Shown piece after piece: positions 28,282 through 38,433 of a stretch of 64,000 nt of DNA. Positions within the stretch are counted from its first letter, which is position 1. Every line of letters starts with the position of its first letter. The notes beneath the pieces were generated by a model that saw nothing but the letters and a program-made list of their open reading frames with translations, searched no databases and had not been told where the DNA came from. The stretch comes from Rhodospirillales bacterium (GTDB lineage: Bacteria > Pseudomonadota > Alphaproteobacteria > Micavibrionales > UBA1664), in NCBI GenBank assembly GCA_023898805.1, contig CP060260.1:1426001-1490000 (forward strand). The letters run 5' to 3'. The position numbers and the translations under genes are program-made.

Positions 28282-29393
28282 ACAGGCGTGTCGTGCATCT
28301 TTCAAGCGCCCATCCGGCCGAGGATACGCGCATTTTCGTCAAGGAATGCCGCACGCTTGCGGCTGCGGGATACGACACGCATATCGTCATCTCGACGGCT
28401 CACGGCTACGAGAAGGATGGCGTCAAATTTCACGCGCTGGCGCAACGTCCGGGGCGCTTTTACCGCATGTGCGTAAAGCCGCTGCACGCGTATCGGGCTG
28501 TGCGTGCGCTTGCGCCGGATGTTTTGCATGTGCATGAGCCTGATCTGTTGCCGTTGGCATGGTTGTTCGCCCGTCGTGGCGTGCATGTAATCTACGACTC
28601 GCATGAAGACCTGCCTCGTCAGATACCTTACAAGGACTGGATACCGGCCCCCCTGCGCGGGCCGATAGCGCGTATCGTTGAGTGGTTCGAGGACGGAATC
28701 TGCCGCAGCCTCGCGGGCGTGGTCGCGGCTACACCGCATATCGCCGATCGGTTTTACAAGGCGGGCGTGAACGCCGTGTGCGTTGCCAATTTCCCGAACC
28801 TTTCTGAGCTTGCCATGCCTGCGGGGGAAAGCTGGGATGCACGCGAAAAATCCGTTGCCTATATTGGTACGATCTCCGTGGAACGGGGTGTGAACGAGTT
28901 GCTGCAAGCGGCGAAAATAGCGGATGTGAAAATCCATATCGCGGGCTTTCCGCATCCAGCCGCGCTTGGCGAAACCTTGAAATCCGCGCACGAACGCGGC
29001 GAGATCGTCTATCACGGCGCGATCAGCCGCGATGCGGTACTAGACTTGATGCGCACGCTGCGCGGCGGCATCGTATGCTTCCATCCGCTGCCCAATCACG
29101 TCGACGCCCAGCCGAACAAACTGTTCGAGTATATGAGCGCGGGCCTGCCGGTCATCGCGTCCCATTTTCCGCTATGGCGCGAGATTATCGAAAAATCTGG
29201 CTGTGGCATATGCGTCGACCCGAATAAGCCGCGCGCGATCGCCGAAGCCATCCGCTATATCCTCGATCATGACTGGGATGCCAAGGCCATGGGCGAACGC
29301 GGCCAGAATGCGGTGCGCGAACGGTACAATTGGGAAGTGCAGGCCGATATCCTGCTCGCCTTCTATCGCGATATCCTAAAAGAAGCCGTGTGA
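28278..29393 (+). CDS. Glycosyltransferase family 4 (GT-B)
   Basis: 371-residue GT-B enzyme using a nucleotide-sugar donor on the cytoplasmic face. The N-terminal domain starts VVHLSSAHPAEDTRIFVKEC, like several O-antigen GTs; DVLHVHEPDLL and VIYDSHEDLP are typical. The C-terminal donor-binding motif is PNKLFEYMSAGLPVIAS with the distal Glu in WREIIEKSG. ATG 28278 has GGAGAGGCGG upstream and overlaps the membrane-protein gene in an ATGA. The 3' end overlaps the convergent wbpI-like gene by 18 bases. Donor and linkage cannot be told from sequence. Confidence 0.88.
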   Translation: MNRRVVHLSSAHPAEDTRIFVKECRTLAAAGYDTHIVISTAHGYEKDGVKFHALAQRPGRFYRMCVKPLHAYRAVRALAPDVLHVHEPDLLPLAWLFARRGVHVIYDSHEDLPRQIPYKDWIPAPLRGPIARIVEWFEDGICRSLAGVVAATPHIADRFYKAGVNAVCVANFPNLSELAMPAGESWDAREKSVAYIGTISVERGVNELLQAAKIADVKIHIAGFPHPAALGETLKSAHERGEIVYHGAISRDAVLDLMRTLRGGIVCFHPLPNHVDAQPNKLFEYMSAGLPVIASHFPLWREIIEKSGCGICVDPNKPRAIAEAIRYILDHDWDAKAMGERGQNAVRERYNWEVQADILLAFYRDILKEAV

Positions 29394-30470
29394 TTCCAGC
29401 GCGTCGACGATCTTGCGCGCGGCTTGGCCGTCGCCGAAATACGGTTTGAACGGCACCTGCGGCTCGTGCGCCTGCATCGTGTTCCAAAGATCGGGGCGCA
29501 AGGGCTTGTCGAACGCGCCGATGCAGGTCACCCATCCGTCGGCAGTCAGTTGCGGCCAAGGACTAATGTCCTGCGCAAGGAAACTTTTACGCCCGGCCCA
29601 GTAGGATTCTTTTTGCAGCCCGCCGGAATCGGTCACCGTGAACGTGCATTGCAACAACGCGGCCATCGTGTCGAAATAGGCCAGCGGCGGTGTCATCGCC
29701 AGATGCGGCAGCTTTTCAAACTGTTCCTTCAGGCCGAATTTTTCCATCGCCGCGGCCGTGCGCGGATGCACCGCGAACAGAATCGGCAGCGGGCTTTGCG
29801 CGATCAGATCGTATAAACGGCCCATCGCATCCGCTGTGTCCGTGTTGGCCGGGCGGTGGATGGTCATGAAGACAAAAGGCTTGCCCGCGAATTTCTTTGT
29901 GTGCAGCGCAAGCGTATCCGAAACGGCCGCCGTCGGACGAAATTTGACGAAGGCGTCGTACATCAGATCGCCGGTCAAAAAGACGCCCGCCTCGATCCCC
30001 TCGCGCTTCAGGTTTTCGACTGATACCGCATCGGTGCAAAACCGCAGCCGTGAAAGATGGTCGGCGGGAATGCGGTTGACTTCCTCCGGCATGGTCATGT
30101 CGCCGGTGCGCGGTCCCGCCTCGACATGCGCCAGCGGAATGTTCAGCTTTGCCGCCGCCAGCACGGCAGCCAGCGTGCTGTTGGTGTCGCCATACACCAG
30201 CACGCCGCGCGGCGATTGTTCCAGCATCAAGTCCTCAAGCTGGACCATCATTTCCGCCGTCATGCGGGCATGGCTGCGCCCGTCGATGGTCAAAAACCGG
30301 GACGGAGCGGGAATGCCCAACTGCTCGAAAAACACGCCCGACATGGCATGATCGTAATGCTGGTTGGTGTGGACAATGTATTCGGTCAGCCCGCGCGCGG
30401 CGATTTCCGTGGAAACCGGCGCCATTTTGATCATTTGCGGCCTGTTGCCGATGACGGTGAGTAAACTCAC
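29376..30470 (-). CDS. wbpI: WbpI/WecB-type UDP-sugar 2-epimerase
   Basis: 364-residue non-hydrolysing UDP-GlcNAc 2-epimerase family protein. Family motifs: IGNRPQMIKMAPVS, VYGDTNSTLAAVLAA, HVEAGPRTGD and the C-terminal VTDSGGLQKE. The segment VHTNQHYDHAMSGVFFEQLG, with QHYD in place of the WecB AQHREML region, resembles WbpI, which epimerises UDP-GlcNAc(3NAc)A to the mannuronic form. With wbpA, B, D, E in the window this is the fitting assignment, but UDP-GlcNAc itself is the alternative. GTG start, four-base overlap with the upstream methyltransferase. Confidence 0.75.
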   Translation of the reverse strand: MSLLTVIGNRPQMIKMAPVSTEIAARGLTEYIVHTNQHYDHAMSGVFFEQLGIPAPSRFLTIDGRSHARMTAEMMVQLEDLMLEQSPRGVLVYGDTNSTLAAVLAAAKLNIPLAHVEAGPRTGDMTMPEEVNRIPADHLSRLRFCTDAVSVENLKREGIEAGVFLTGDLMYDAFVKFRPTAAVSDTLALHTKKFAGKPFVFMTIHRPANTDTADAMGRLYDLIAQSPLPILFAVHPRTAAAMEKFGLKEQFEKLPHLAMTPPLAYFDTMAALLQCTFTVTDSGGLQKESYWAGRKSFLAQDISPWPQLTADGWVTCIGAFDKPLRPDLWNTMQAHEPQVPFKPYFGDGQAARKIVDALESHGFF

Positions 30471-31393
30471 GAGGCTTTCGGCTTGGTCAGTTCAAACGTG
30501 AATATCCACGCCATCATCTGCATCAGCGGCGTTTTTTCCAGCAACTTGTCCAAACTGTGCGCCAGCGCCGCCAAAGGACGCGGCAGATGGGGCGTGGCAA
30601 TGCCCAGGATATGCCAGTATTTGACCTGGCCGACTTCAAAAAAGCGGCGGGCGAAGCGCAGGTCTTTATGGCTCAGGATATGCGCCTTTTCCCATTCTGT
30701 GCGCATCTGTGGCGTCATCATGCGGTAAAGCTTGATCATGGGATTGTAGTCAAGCGCTTCAACGGCCAATAGCTTCGCGCCCGGTTTCATGATTCGACGC
30801 AACTCCGGAAAGGCATAGGAAAGATCCAGATGATGCAGCATGCCGGAGCAAATCACCACGTCCACGGAATTGTCCGGTAAAAGCGTGTTTTCGCAATCTG
30901 CCTGAACGAAGCGGGTTGTGGCGCTGACCCCGCTGGCCTGTGCGTCCTTGCGGGCGTTCTCGACGGAGATGGGGGATATGTCGATACCCACGGCCATCTT
31001 GGCGCCGGCCTTTGCCGCAGAAATGGCGTTCATCCCATCGCCACAGGCGTAATCAAGGAATACGGCGCCCGGCGCGTTCTGCTTGATCCAGTTTTCAACG
31101 TACTGACGCGAGCGATCGGTGGCCGTGTAATATTTCTTGTTGCCGTAGAATTTTTCGTACGTGTCGCCTTCTGCGGCGGCAGGCGCGTTGGCGGCGCGGT
31201 CGCGGTGCGAATCGTGGAACTCCAGCTCTTTTTTCTTACGCTCGGAAAGCGTGGCCTGCCATTGCTGGTCGGTGACCTGCGCGATCTTTTCAATCGCGGC
31301 TTCAAGGCGGCTTAAATCAGAGTTAACGGAAACGGAGGCCATGGGCCTGATTGCTGCGGTTTGTGACAAATCTTGCTCCTGTTTATCAGGCAT
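30467..31393 (-). CDS. Class I SAM-dependent methyltransferase behind tRNA-Val
   Basis: 308-residue methyltransferase with motif I VFLDYACGDGMNAISAAKAG, VGIDIS, and ICSGMLHHL near motif IV; a helical, charged N-terminal region (about 20-95) precedes it. It is unlike the methyltransferase at 21055-21876. The start is uncertain: ATG 31393 is used; ATG 31342 would shorten it by 17 residues. The longest frame runs into the tRNA and cannot be right. The gene begins 17 bases after the tRNA-Val 3' end and overlaps wbpI by four bases, so its mRNA probably arises by processing of a tRNA transcript. Substrate unknown. Confidence 0.75.
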   Translation of the reverse strand: MPDKQEQDLSQTAAIRPMASVSVNSDLSRLEAAIEKIAQVTDQQWQATLSERKKKELEFHDSHRDRAANAPAAAEGDTYEKFYGNKKYYTATDRSRQYVENWIKQNAPGAVFLDYACGDGMNAISAAKAGAKMAVGIDISPISVENARKDAQASGVSATTRFVQADCENTLLPDNSVDVVICSGMLHHLDLSYAFPELRRIMKPGAKLLAVEALDYNPMIKLYRMMTPQMRTEWEKAHILSHKDLRFARRFFEVGQVKYWHILGIATPHLPRPLAALAHSLDKLLEKTPLMQMMAWIFTFELTKPKAS

Positions 31394-31410
31394 CGGGATA
31401 CCGACGCGAA

Positions 31411-31485
31411 TGGTGGGCACTGCAGGGATTGAACCTGCGACCCCCACCATGTCAAGGTGATGCTCTCCCGCTGAGCTAAGTGCCC
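31411..31485 (-). tRNA. tRNA-Val (anticodon GAC), CCA encoded
   Basis: Complete cloverleaf on the minus strand: acceptor GGGCACT/AGTGCCC, D stem GCTC/GAGC, anticodon stem TCACC/GGTGG with loop TTGACAT (anticodon GAC), T stem GCAGG/CCTGC with TTCAATC loop, and an encoded 3' CCA. Length 75 bases. It follows cpdR on the same strand, a neighbourhood seen in many alphaproteobacteria. Confidence 0.97.
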
Positions 31486-31508
31486 GTACCCGTCCGCAAG
31501 TGGCGTAT

Positions 31509-31537
31509 TAGATAGCGGCTAAACCGGCCCGATGCAA
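31509..31537 (-). promoter_or_regulatory. Promoter of tRNA-Val
   Basis: Read on the minus strand: TTGCAT (31537-31532), 17-base spacer, TATCTA (31514-31509). The predicted start near 31502 would give a leader of about 17 bases before the mature tRNA 5' end at 31485. Ideal spacing and location support the call. Confidence 0.6.
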
Positions 31538-31543
31538 GCCTAA

Positions 31544-31912
31544 TTAAGCGGCCAAAAGCTGGTTTACCTGATCCACCAGATCGCGCAGGTGAAAAGGCTT
31601 GGAAAGTACCCGCGCCTGCGTGCGCTGGGGATTGCGGGCACCCATCGCGACGGCGGCGAAGCCGGTGATGAACATGACCTTGATCGACGGATGCAATTCC
31701 GCCGCCTTTTGCGCCAGCTCGATCCCGTCCATGCCGGGCATCACGATATCGGCCAGAAGCAGGTTGAAATCGCCATCGGTATGCGATTCCAGCGCGCGTA
31801 GCGCGTCCAGTCCGTCGATCGTCGCGGTGACTTCGTGCCCGGCCTTTTCCAGGGCCGCGGCAAGGAATCCGCGCATCGAACCGTCATCTTCGGCAAGCAG
31901 TATTTTAGCCAT
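31544..31912 (-). CDS. cpdR: CpdR single-domain response regulator
   Basis: 122-residue receiver domain with no output domain. In Caulobacter CpdR, unphosphorylated, primes ClpXP to degrade PdeA and others and is switched off by the CckA-ChpT relay. Signatures: KILLAEDDGSMRGFLA, phosphoacceptor Asp at about 55 in LLLADIVMPGMDGIELA, VMFITGFAAVA, and SKPFHLRDLVDQVN at the C-terminus, all CpdR-like. ATG 31912 is chosen over a 23-residue upstream extension because the domain starts there. TTCACA-18-TATATG just upstream could be the promoter and would leave almost no leader. An insertion of a few residues lies before the phosphorylation site. Confidence 0.9.
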   Translation of the reverse strand: MAKILLAEDDGSMRGFLAAALEKAGHEVTATIDGLDALRALESHTDGDFNLLLADIVMPGMDGIELAQKAAELHPSIKVMFITGFAAVAMGARNPQRTQARVLSKPFHLRDLVDQVNQLLAA

Positions 31913-32006
31913 GGGCCGATCATATAGGGCAAAACCGCGGCATGTGTGAAGGGCGGAATGAAAAAACCGCTTTGTCCACAATCCGCCGGATGGTTAGGGT
32001 GGGGGC

Positions 32007-32963
32007 ATGACCACCGTTCTTATCGCCGATATTGGCGGCACGAATGCGCGTTTCGCGCTGGCCGACGACACAGGAATCCATGATCCGCGCACCCTTAAGG
32101 TCGCCGATTTTCCCGGCCCTGCCGAGGCCGCGCGCGCCTATCTGGACGCTTGCGGCGCGAAACCGGCGCGCGGCGTGTTCGCGGTGGCGGCGCCGGTGAC
32201 GGGCGATGACGTCTTTACCCTGACCAATTTTCCGTGGACCTTTTCCCTGCGTGCCTGCGCCGCTGCGCTGGGTCTGGAATCCCTGCACCTGATCAATGAT
32301 TTTCACGCGCAGGCGCTGGGCGCGGCGGATGTCGGTGCGTCCTGCCTGTACAAGTTTGACGATGCTATGCCCCGTTCCGGCGGCAATATCGGCATTATCG
32401 GCCCTGGCACCGGCCTTGGCGTCGCGGCGTTGGTCCATGATTCAAAAAGCAACCGTATGATCGCCGTGCCGGGCGAGGGCGGGCATGTCACCGCTCCGCT
32501 GGTCACGCCGCGCGAATTCGCGCTTGCGCGCTGGCTGCTCGAACACCGCTATTCCCACATCTCCGCCGAGCGTGTCTGCTCCGGAAAGGGGTTGGTCAAT
32601 CTGTACGACGCGGTGCGCGGCGTCGATGCCCTCGACCTGCCCGACCGCACGCCGGAGGAGATCAGCGATGCCGCGCTTGCGGGCGCCTGTCCCGCCTGTG
32701 CCGAGGTACTGACATTGATGCTGGCTTTTCTGGGCCGCGTCGCGGGCAATCTGGCGCTGACCGTGACGGCGGATGCCGGAGTCTATCTGACTGGCGGCAT
32801 CCTGCCGCGCCTGCCGCGCGAATACCTTTTGGCCTCTCCCTTGCGCGCGAACTTCGTCGCCAAAGGGCGTCAGACCGATTACATCAGCCGCATGCCGCTG
32901 TTTCTGGTCGACGATCCGGTTCTTGCCCTGCGCGGGCTGCGCCACGCCGCGCTTAAAGCATGA
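32007..32963 (+). CDS. glk: Glucokinase
   Basis: 318-residue ATP-dependent hexokinase of the bacterial Glk family, making glucose 6-phosphate. IADIGGTNARFAL (phosphate-binding), HLINDFHAQALG (catalytic Asp), IGPGTGLGVA and VPGEGGHV are all family motifs. It overlaps the rluD-like gene in an ATGA. It is divergent from cpdR with 94 bases between. AGGGTGGGGG lies just before the ATG. Confidence 0.93.
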   Translation: MTTVLIADIGGTNARFALADDTGIHDPRTLKVADFPGPAEAARAYLDACGAKPARGVFAVAAPVTGDDVFTLTNFPWTFSLRACAAALGLESLHLINDFHAQALGAADVGASCLYKFDDAMPRSGGNIGIIGPGTGLGVAALVHDSKSNRMIAVPGEGGHVTAPLVTPREFALARWLLEHRYSHISAERVCSGKGLVNLYDAVRGVDALDLPDRTPEEISDAALAGACPACAEVLTLMLAFLGRVAGNLALTVTADAGVYLTGGILPRLPREYLLASPLRANFVAKGRQTDYISRMPLFLVDDPVLALRGLRHAALKA

Positions 32964-33934
32964 ACGAATTTGTCCTGCCGCAGGAACTTGATGGCGCGCG
33001 GCTGGACCGCGCGCTGGCGACCTTGGTCCCCGATCTTTCGCGCTCGCGGCTCAAGGCGTTGATAGTGGCGGGGGAAGTGCGCGTCGACGGCAAAATCGTG
33101 GACAGCGCGTCGCATAAGCTGCGCGCGGGCTCGTTCCTCGCACTGAGCATCCCGCCGCCCGTCCCGGCCGAACCGGAGGCGCAGGACATCCCGCTGAACA
33201 TCGTTTTCGAGGATTCATCGCTGTTGGTGCTCGACAAGCCCGCGGGTCTGGTGGTTCACCCCGCCGCCGGCCATGCCGCGGGCACGCTGGTCAACGCGCT
33301 TTTGCATCATTGCGCGGGCACGCTTTCCGGCATCGGCGGGGTGGCGCGGCCCGGCATCGTGCACCGTCTGGACAAGGATACGTCCGGCCTGATGCTGGTG
33401 GCCAAGACCGACCGCGCCCATGCGGCGCTGGCCAGACAGCTTGCCGAGCGCGCCATGTCGCGCACCTACCGGGCCTGTATCTGGGGCGTGCCGGTGCCGT
33501 CAAAGGGCCGGATCGACGCCGCGATCGCCCGTCACCCGCGCGACCGCCTGCGCATGGCGGTGCATCCGGGCGGGCGCGCCGCCGCCACCAATTACGCGGT
33601 ATGCGAACGCTTTGGCGCGCTGGCCGCGCTGGTCGAATGCAGGCTTGAATCCGGGCGCACGCACCAGATCCGGGTGCATATGCGGCATCTGGGATACCCG
33701 CTGGTCGGCGACCCGCTTTACGGCCTTCAGCCGACCGCCGCCAAAAGCCGCCTGAAAAAATCGGGTCTGGAAGGCGATTGCGCCATGGCGATTCTTGAAT
33801 TTCCGCGTCAGGCGCTGCACGCCGTGGCGCTGGAATTCGTCCATCCGGAAACAGGGCGCGACATGCGCTTTGAAAGCGCCTTGCCCGCCGACCTTGAAAC
33901 CCTGTGCGCTTCCCTGCGCCAGGCAAAGTCTTGA
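32960..33934 (+). CDS. rluD: RluA-family 23S rRNA pseudouridine synthase (RluD-like)
   Basis: 324-residue pseudouridine synthase. An S4 RNA-binding domain (about 13-60, RLDRALATLVPDLSRSRLKAL) precedes the catalytic domain, with HRLDKDTSG (135-143; catalytic Asp 138) and GRTHQIRVHMRHLGYPLVGD. Domain order and length match RluD, which modifies helix 69 of 23S rRNA, but RluC has the same layout. ATGA overlap with glk. In many alphaproteobacteria rpoH follows rluD; here a candidate small RNA and a minus-strand gene follow. Confidence 0.88.
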   Translation: MNEFVLPQELDGARLDRALATLVPDLSRSRLKALIVAGEVRVDGKIVDSASHKLRAGSFLALSIPPPVPAEPEAQDIPLNIVFEDSSLLVLDKPAGLVVHPAAGHAAGTLVNALLHHCAGTLSGIGGVARPGIVHRLDKDTSGLMLVAKTDRAHAALARQLAERAMSRTYRACIWGVPVPSKGRIDAAIARHPRDRLRMAVHPGGRAAATNYAVCERFGALAALVECRLESGRTHQIRVHMRHLGYPLVGDPLYGLQPTAAKSRLKKSGLEGDCAMAILEFPRQALHAVALEFVHPETGRDMRFESALPADLETLCASLRQAKS

Positions 33935-33960
33935 GGTAAGAAGAAAATCAAAAATAAAGC

Positions 33961-33989
33961 TTGCATCCCGCTAAAATTTTATGTAAATT
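33961..33989 (+). promoter_or_regulatory. Candidate promoter of a small RNA
   Basis: TTGCAT (33961-33966), 17-base A/T-rich spacer, TAAATT (33984-33989), in an A/T-rich pocket directly after the rluD-like stop. The -35 is identical to that of the tRNA-Val promoter in this window. Confidence 0.5.
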
Positions 33990-33995
33990 AAAAGA

Positions 33996-34107
33996 ATAGG
34001 GGCTGCGCTTGCCGATCAGTAACGGACCGCCCCTTGCAGATTTACTTTTATGACTTCGTGTGACCCACTTTTCAAACTTTCGGCCGCCTTCGGGCGGCCG
34101 CTTTTTT
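33996..34107 (+). ncRNA. Candidate small RNA, about 110 nt
   Basis: Between the promoter above and a strong terminator hairpin lies a non-coding stretch with no convincing open frame. The predicted 5' end GGGGC (33999-34003) can pair with GCCCC at 34029-34033, forming a first stem. A less structured, U-rich middle (34040-34078) follows, then the terminator stem-loop and U run. This is the usual shape of a trans-acting bacterial small RNA. It matches no RNA I know: the SRP RNA tetraloop region and the 6S bulge layout are absent. It could instead be an attenuated leader, but no plus-strand gene follows before glpD. Confidence 0.5.
34081..34107 (+). terminator. Strong intrinsic terminator
   Basis: Perfect 8-bp stem CGGCCGCC/GGCGGCCG with a TTCG tetraloop (34081-34100) followed by C and six T. 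The T run is only on the plus strand, so it ends transcription from the rluD-like gene and/or the small RNA, not the convergent gene at 34115. Confidence 0.92.
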
Positions 34108-34114
34108 ATTGCCG

Positions 34115-35341
34115 TTAATCAAGCATCTGCGGCCAGTGCCGTGCCACCTCGCGCGCCGAAAATCCCTCGGTCATCCGGTCGAGTGGCAGCGGCCGGTCGA
34201 GCGTCTGTCCGCCATCGCGCCCGACCTGCCGGAACGTGGCCTCCACCGCGCGATGTCTGGAACCGCCCAAAGGCCACACGAAACGCACCGAAGGGTCCAG
34301 CCGCGTGTCGCGGAAGAATCCCTGATTTTCCTGATACCCGCTCCATGCGATCCGTGCCTCCAGCCGCGCGCCGTTGTCAAAGCCCTGCGACATGGTCAAG
34401 GCCGCCCCGTAATCTCCGGCCAGAAACCGGCCGGCGGCCAGCGTGGCGCCGAACCGCGATTCCGGCATGTCGTACCCGATCCGCGCCTGCCCGGTGAAAC
34501 GTGCCGAGCCCGTAAAGGGCAGGTTGCCGATGCGCGCCGGGTCGCGCCGCCACACCGCCCACCCATCCGCGCCCGCCCAGAAGGACGACCCGAAAGGGCG
34601 CCAGACGACTTCCGCGCCCGTCCCGCCGTACATTTCCTCAAGCCAGCCAGCGCTGACCGCCAGATGCAGGTCGGTGACCGGTGTCCGCCGCCATGACGCG
34701 AACAGGCGCTCGACTTCCGGATGCGCAGAATAGAGTGCGATGTCGCGCCGCACGGGCGGGCGCGTGTCACCGGATAAAAGCAGCGCCGAGGTATTGTCGT
34801 TCAGTGTGCCCGCGACCGCGCCGCCGAAAATGAACCCATATGGACGCGTGAACAACGCCTCCGCCACCGTGCGCGTACGCTCAAGAATTTTCGGCTCAAA
34901 TCGGCTGAATCCCGTCAACATGTCGGCATAAACCCGCCAGTAAAATGCCCGCCCCAGCGATTTGAGCGAGGTCACCGGCGGCGGTGCGCATCCACCCACG
35001 CGCTCCATGTTCCACCGCGCCTTTTGCCACAATTCCTGCGGCGATGTCTGGTGCAAGCCGACCGCCAACCGCACGTCGCGCGAAAGCAATGTCACGCTCG
35101 GTCCCATCAGTCCGGCCATGCGCGGCTGTATGGTGACCATGCCGGAATCCTCGAATTCCGCACCTTGCCACCGCGCCTTTTTCAATCCATACCCCACCCC
35201 GTGCGCCAGATCCTCGTCCAGCCGCAGCGCCACACACCGCCGCGAATCGGCGGACCACGCCGGCGTCACGCAGACCATGGACAACAGCCCCAAAAGCGGC
35301 ACAATCATCAGGCAAAACCGCCTGCGCGCGGGGATGTCCAT
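34115..35341 (-). CDS. YjbH-like outer-membrane/exopolysaccharide protein
   Basis: 408-residue exported protein; signal peptide about 1-31 ending in TPAWSA. The middle resembles the YjbH family (Pfam YjbH, linked to exopolysaccharide production): FYWRVYADMLTGFSRFEP, LEEMYGGTGAEVVWRPFG, WAVWRRDP. The C-terminal half has alternating patterns that fit beta-barrel strands (for example GNLPFTGSARFTGQARIGYD). It is shorter than E. coli YjbH (about 700 residues), lacking much of the N-terminal half. ATG 35341 is chosen at the signal peptide. Its start is only 20 bases from the divergent glpD start, leaving no room for two separate promoters between them. Confidence 0.55.
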   Translation of the reverse strand: MDIPARRRFCLMIVPLLGLLSMVCVTPAWSADSRRCVALRLDEDLAHGVGYGLKKARWQGAEFEDSGMVTIQPRMAGLMGPSVTLLSRDVRLAVGLHQTSPQELWQKARWNMERVGGCAPPPVTSLKSLGRAFYWRVYADMLTGFSRFEPKILERTRTVAEALFTRPYGFIFGGAVAGTLNDNTSALLLSGDTRPPVRRDIALYSAHPEVERLFASWRRTPVTDLHLAVSAGWLEEMYGGTGAEVVWRPFGSSFWAGADGWAVWRRDPARIGNLPFTGSARFTGQARIGYDMPESRFGATLAAGRFLAGDYGAALTMSQGFDNGARLEARIAWSGYQENQGFFRDTRLDPSVRFVWPLGGSRHRAVEATFRQVGRDGGQTLDRPLPLDRMTEGFSAREVARHWPQMLD

Positions 35342-35361
35342 GTAAAACATACGGGTCCACT

Positions 35362-36899
35362 GTGAATTCGCATACAACCGCCGTCAAAGGGGCGCCACCC
35401 TTTGTCCACGAAAATCGCTTCGACCTTGCCATCATCGGTGGCGGGGTGAACGGCACCGCCATCGCGCGCGACGCGGCCGGGCGCGGCTATCGCGTGGCGT
35501 TGTTTGAAAGCGGCGATCTGGCCTGCGCGACCTCCTGCGCATCGACCAAACTGATCCATGGCGGGCTGCGCTATCTCGAATACGGCGAACTGCGTCTGGT
35601 CAAAAAGGCGCTGGCGGAACGCGAGGTGTTTTTGAAAACCGCCCCGCATATCGTAAGCCCGATGCGTTTTGTCCTGCCGCTGACCGACGGCGCGCGCCCG
35701 GCCTGGATGATCCGCCTTGGCCTTGCCCTGTACGATCATCTTGCGCGGCGCGACGTGCTGCCGGATTCGCGTCGGCTTGACCTGCGCGCCGACGCGGCGG
35801 GTGCGCCGCTGTTTGCCAATATGCGCACGGGCTTTGTCTATGCCGACGCCCGCGTCGACGACGCGCGGCTGGTCGTGCTTCAGGCGGTGGACGCCGCGCG
35901 CAATGGCGCGCAGATTTTCACGCGCACCCCTGTGCGCGACCTGACGCCGGACGGGGCGGGGGGCTGGGACGTCGAAACCGAAACCGACCGCCGCTTTCAT
36001 GCGCGCATGGTGGTCAACGCGGCCGGGCCCTGGGTACGTCGCGTGCTGGAACGCAACGGACTGGTGGAGGGGGACACCCCGAAAATCCGTCTTGTGCGCG
36101 GATCGCACATCGTTGTCCCGGCGATTTACGATGGCGATCAGGCCTATCTGCTGCAACAACCCGACGGCCGCGTCGTGTTTGCAATCCCGTACGAAGGCCG
36201 CTTCACCCTGATCGGCACCACCGATGTCGAACACACCGAAGGACCGGACGTGCCCCCTGCCTGCACCCGCGACGAGGCCGAGTATCTGTGCGATGCCGTC
36301 AACCGTTTCTTTACCCGCCAGACCCTGCCGCAGATGATCGTCTGGTCCTATTCCGGCGTTCGCCCCTTGTTTGACGACGGCAGCGGACGTGCGGCCGCAG
36401 TCACGCGCGACTATCACCTTTATCGCCAGTCGGTAAAAAACGCGCCGCTGCTTTCGGTTTATGGCGGAAAGATCACCACCGCGCGGATGCTGGCCGAAAC
36501 CGTGACCGACGACGTCGCGCGCACGCTGGACGCCGCGATCGGCCCGCGTCCGCCGGCATGGACCGCAGGCGTGCCACTGCCCGGCGGCGAATTGCCCGAA
36601 GGCAGCCTGTATGAATTCACGGGCGATCTTTGCGCCATGTATCCGTGGCTTGAGGCCGCGACCATCGAACGTCTGGCGCGCGCCTACGGCACGCGCGCGC
36701 TGCGTATTCTGGGCGGCGCGCATCATCCGTCCGATCTTGGTCGCGATTTCGGCGCGGGTCTGTACGAGGCCGAAATCGCATATCTGTGCGAGGCCGAATG
36801 GGCGCGCACGGCCGAGGATATTCTCTGGCGCCGCACCAAGCTGGGCCTGCACGCCGGGCACGATACGCGCACGTTGCTCGAACGCCATTTGGGGGAAGC

Positions 36900-36903
<4 letters not shown>
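35362..36903 (+). CDS. glpD: Aerobic glycerol-3-phosphate dehydrogenase
   Basis: 513-residue FAD enzyme that oxidises sn-glycerol 3-phosphate to dihydroxyacetone phosphate and passes electrons to ubiquinone at the inner membrane. FAD motif LAIIGGGVNGTAIARDAAGRG starts at about 22, followed by STKLIHGGLRYLE, family signature, and RGSHIVVP, YSGVRPL and YGGKITTAR later. GTG start at 35362. It overlaps glpK in an ATGA, forming a glycerol operon. No GlpF facilitator or repressor gene is adjacent. Confidence 0.95.
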
Positions 36904-38348
<1,445 letters not shown>

Positions 38349-38433
38349 TATTTACAAAATTTGCGAATTTCTAAACCCGCGTGTTAGCGTTGTTTTTGAC
38401 ATACGGTTCTTTTCTTTGGGGGAAACAAAGACA

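Noticed and set aside
33996..34107. SRP 4.5S RNA or 6S RNA
   Set aside because: The conserved SRP asymmetric loop and tetraloop sequence are absent and the layout does not give the 6S open-bubble shape.
35308..36888. 526-codon open frame antisense to glpD
   Set aside because: Same effect of high GC content; Arg/Gly/Ala-rich nonsense translation and an unambiguous glpD opposite.
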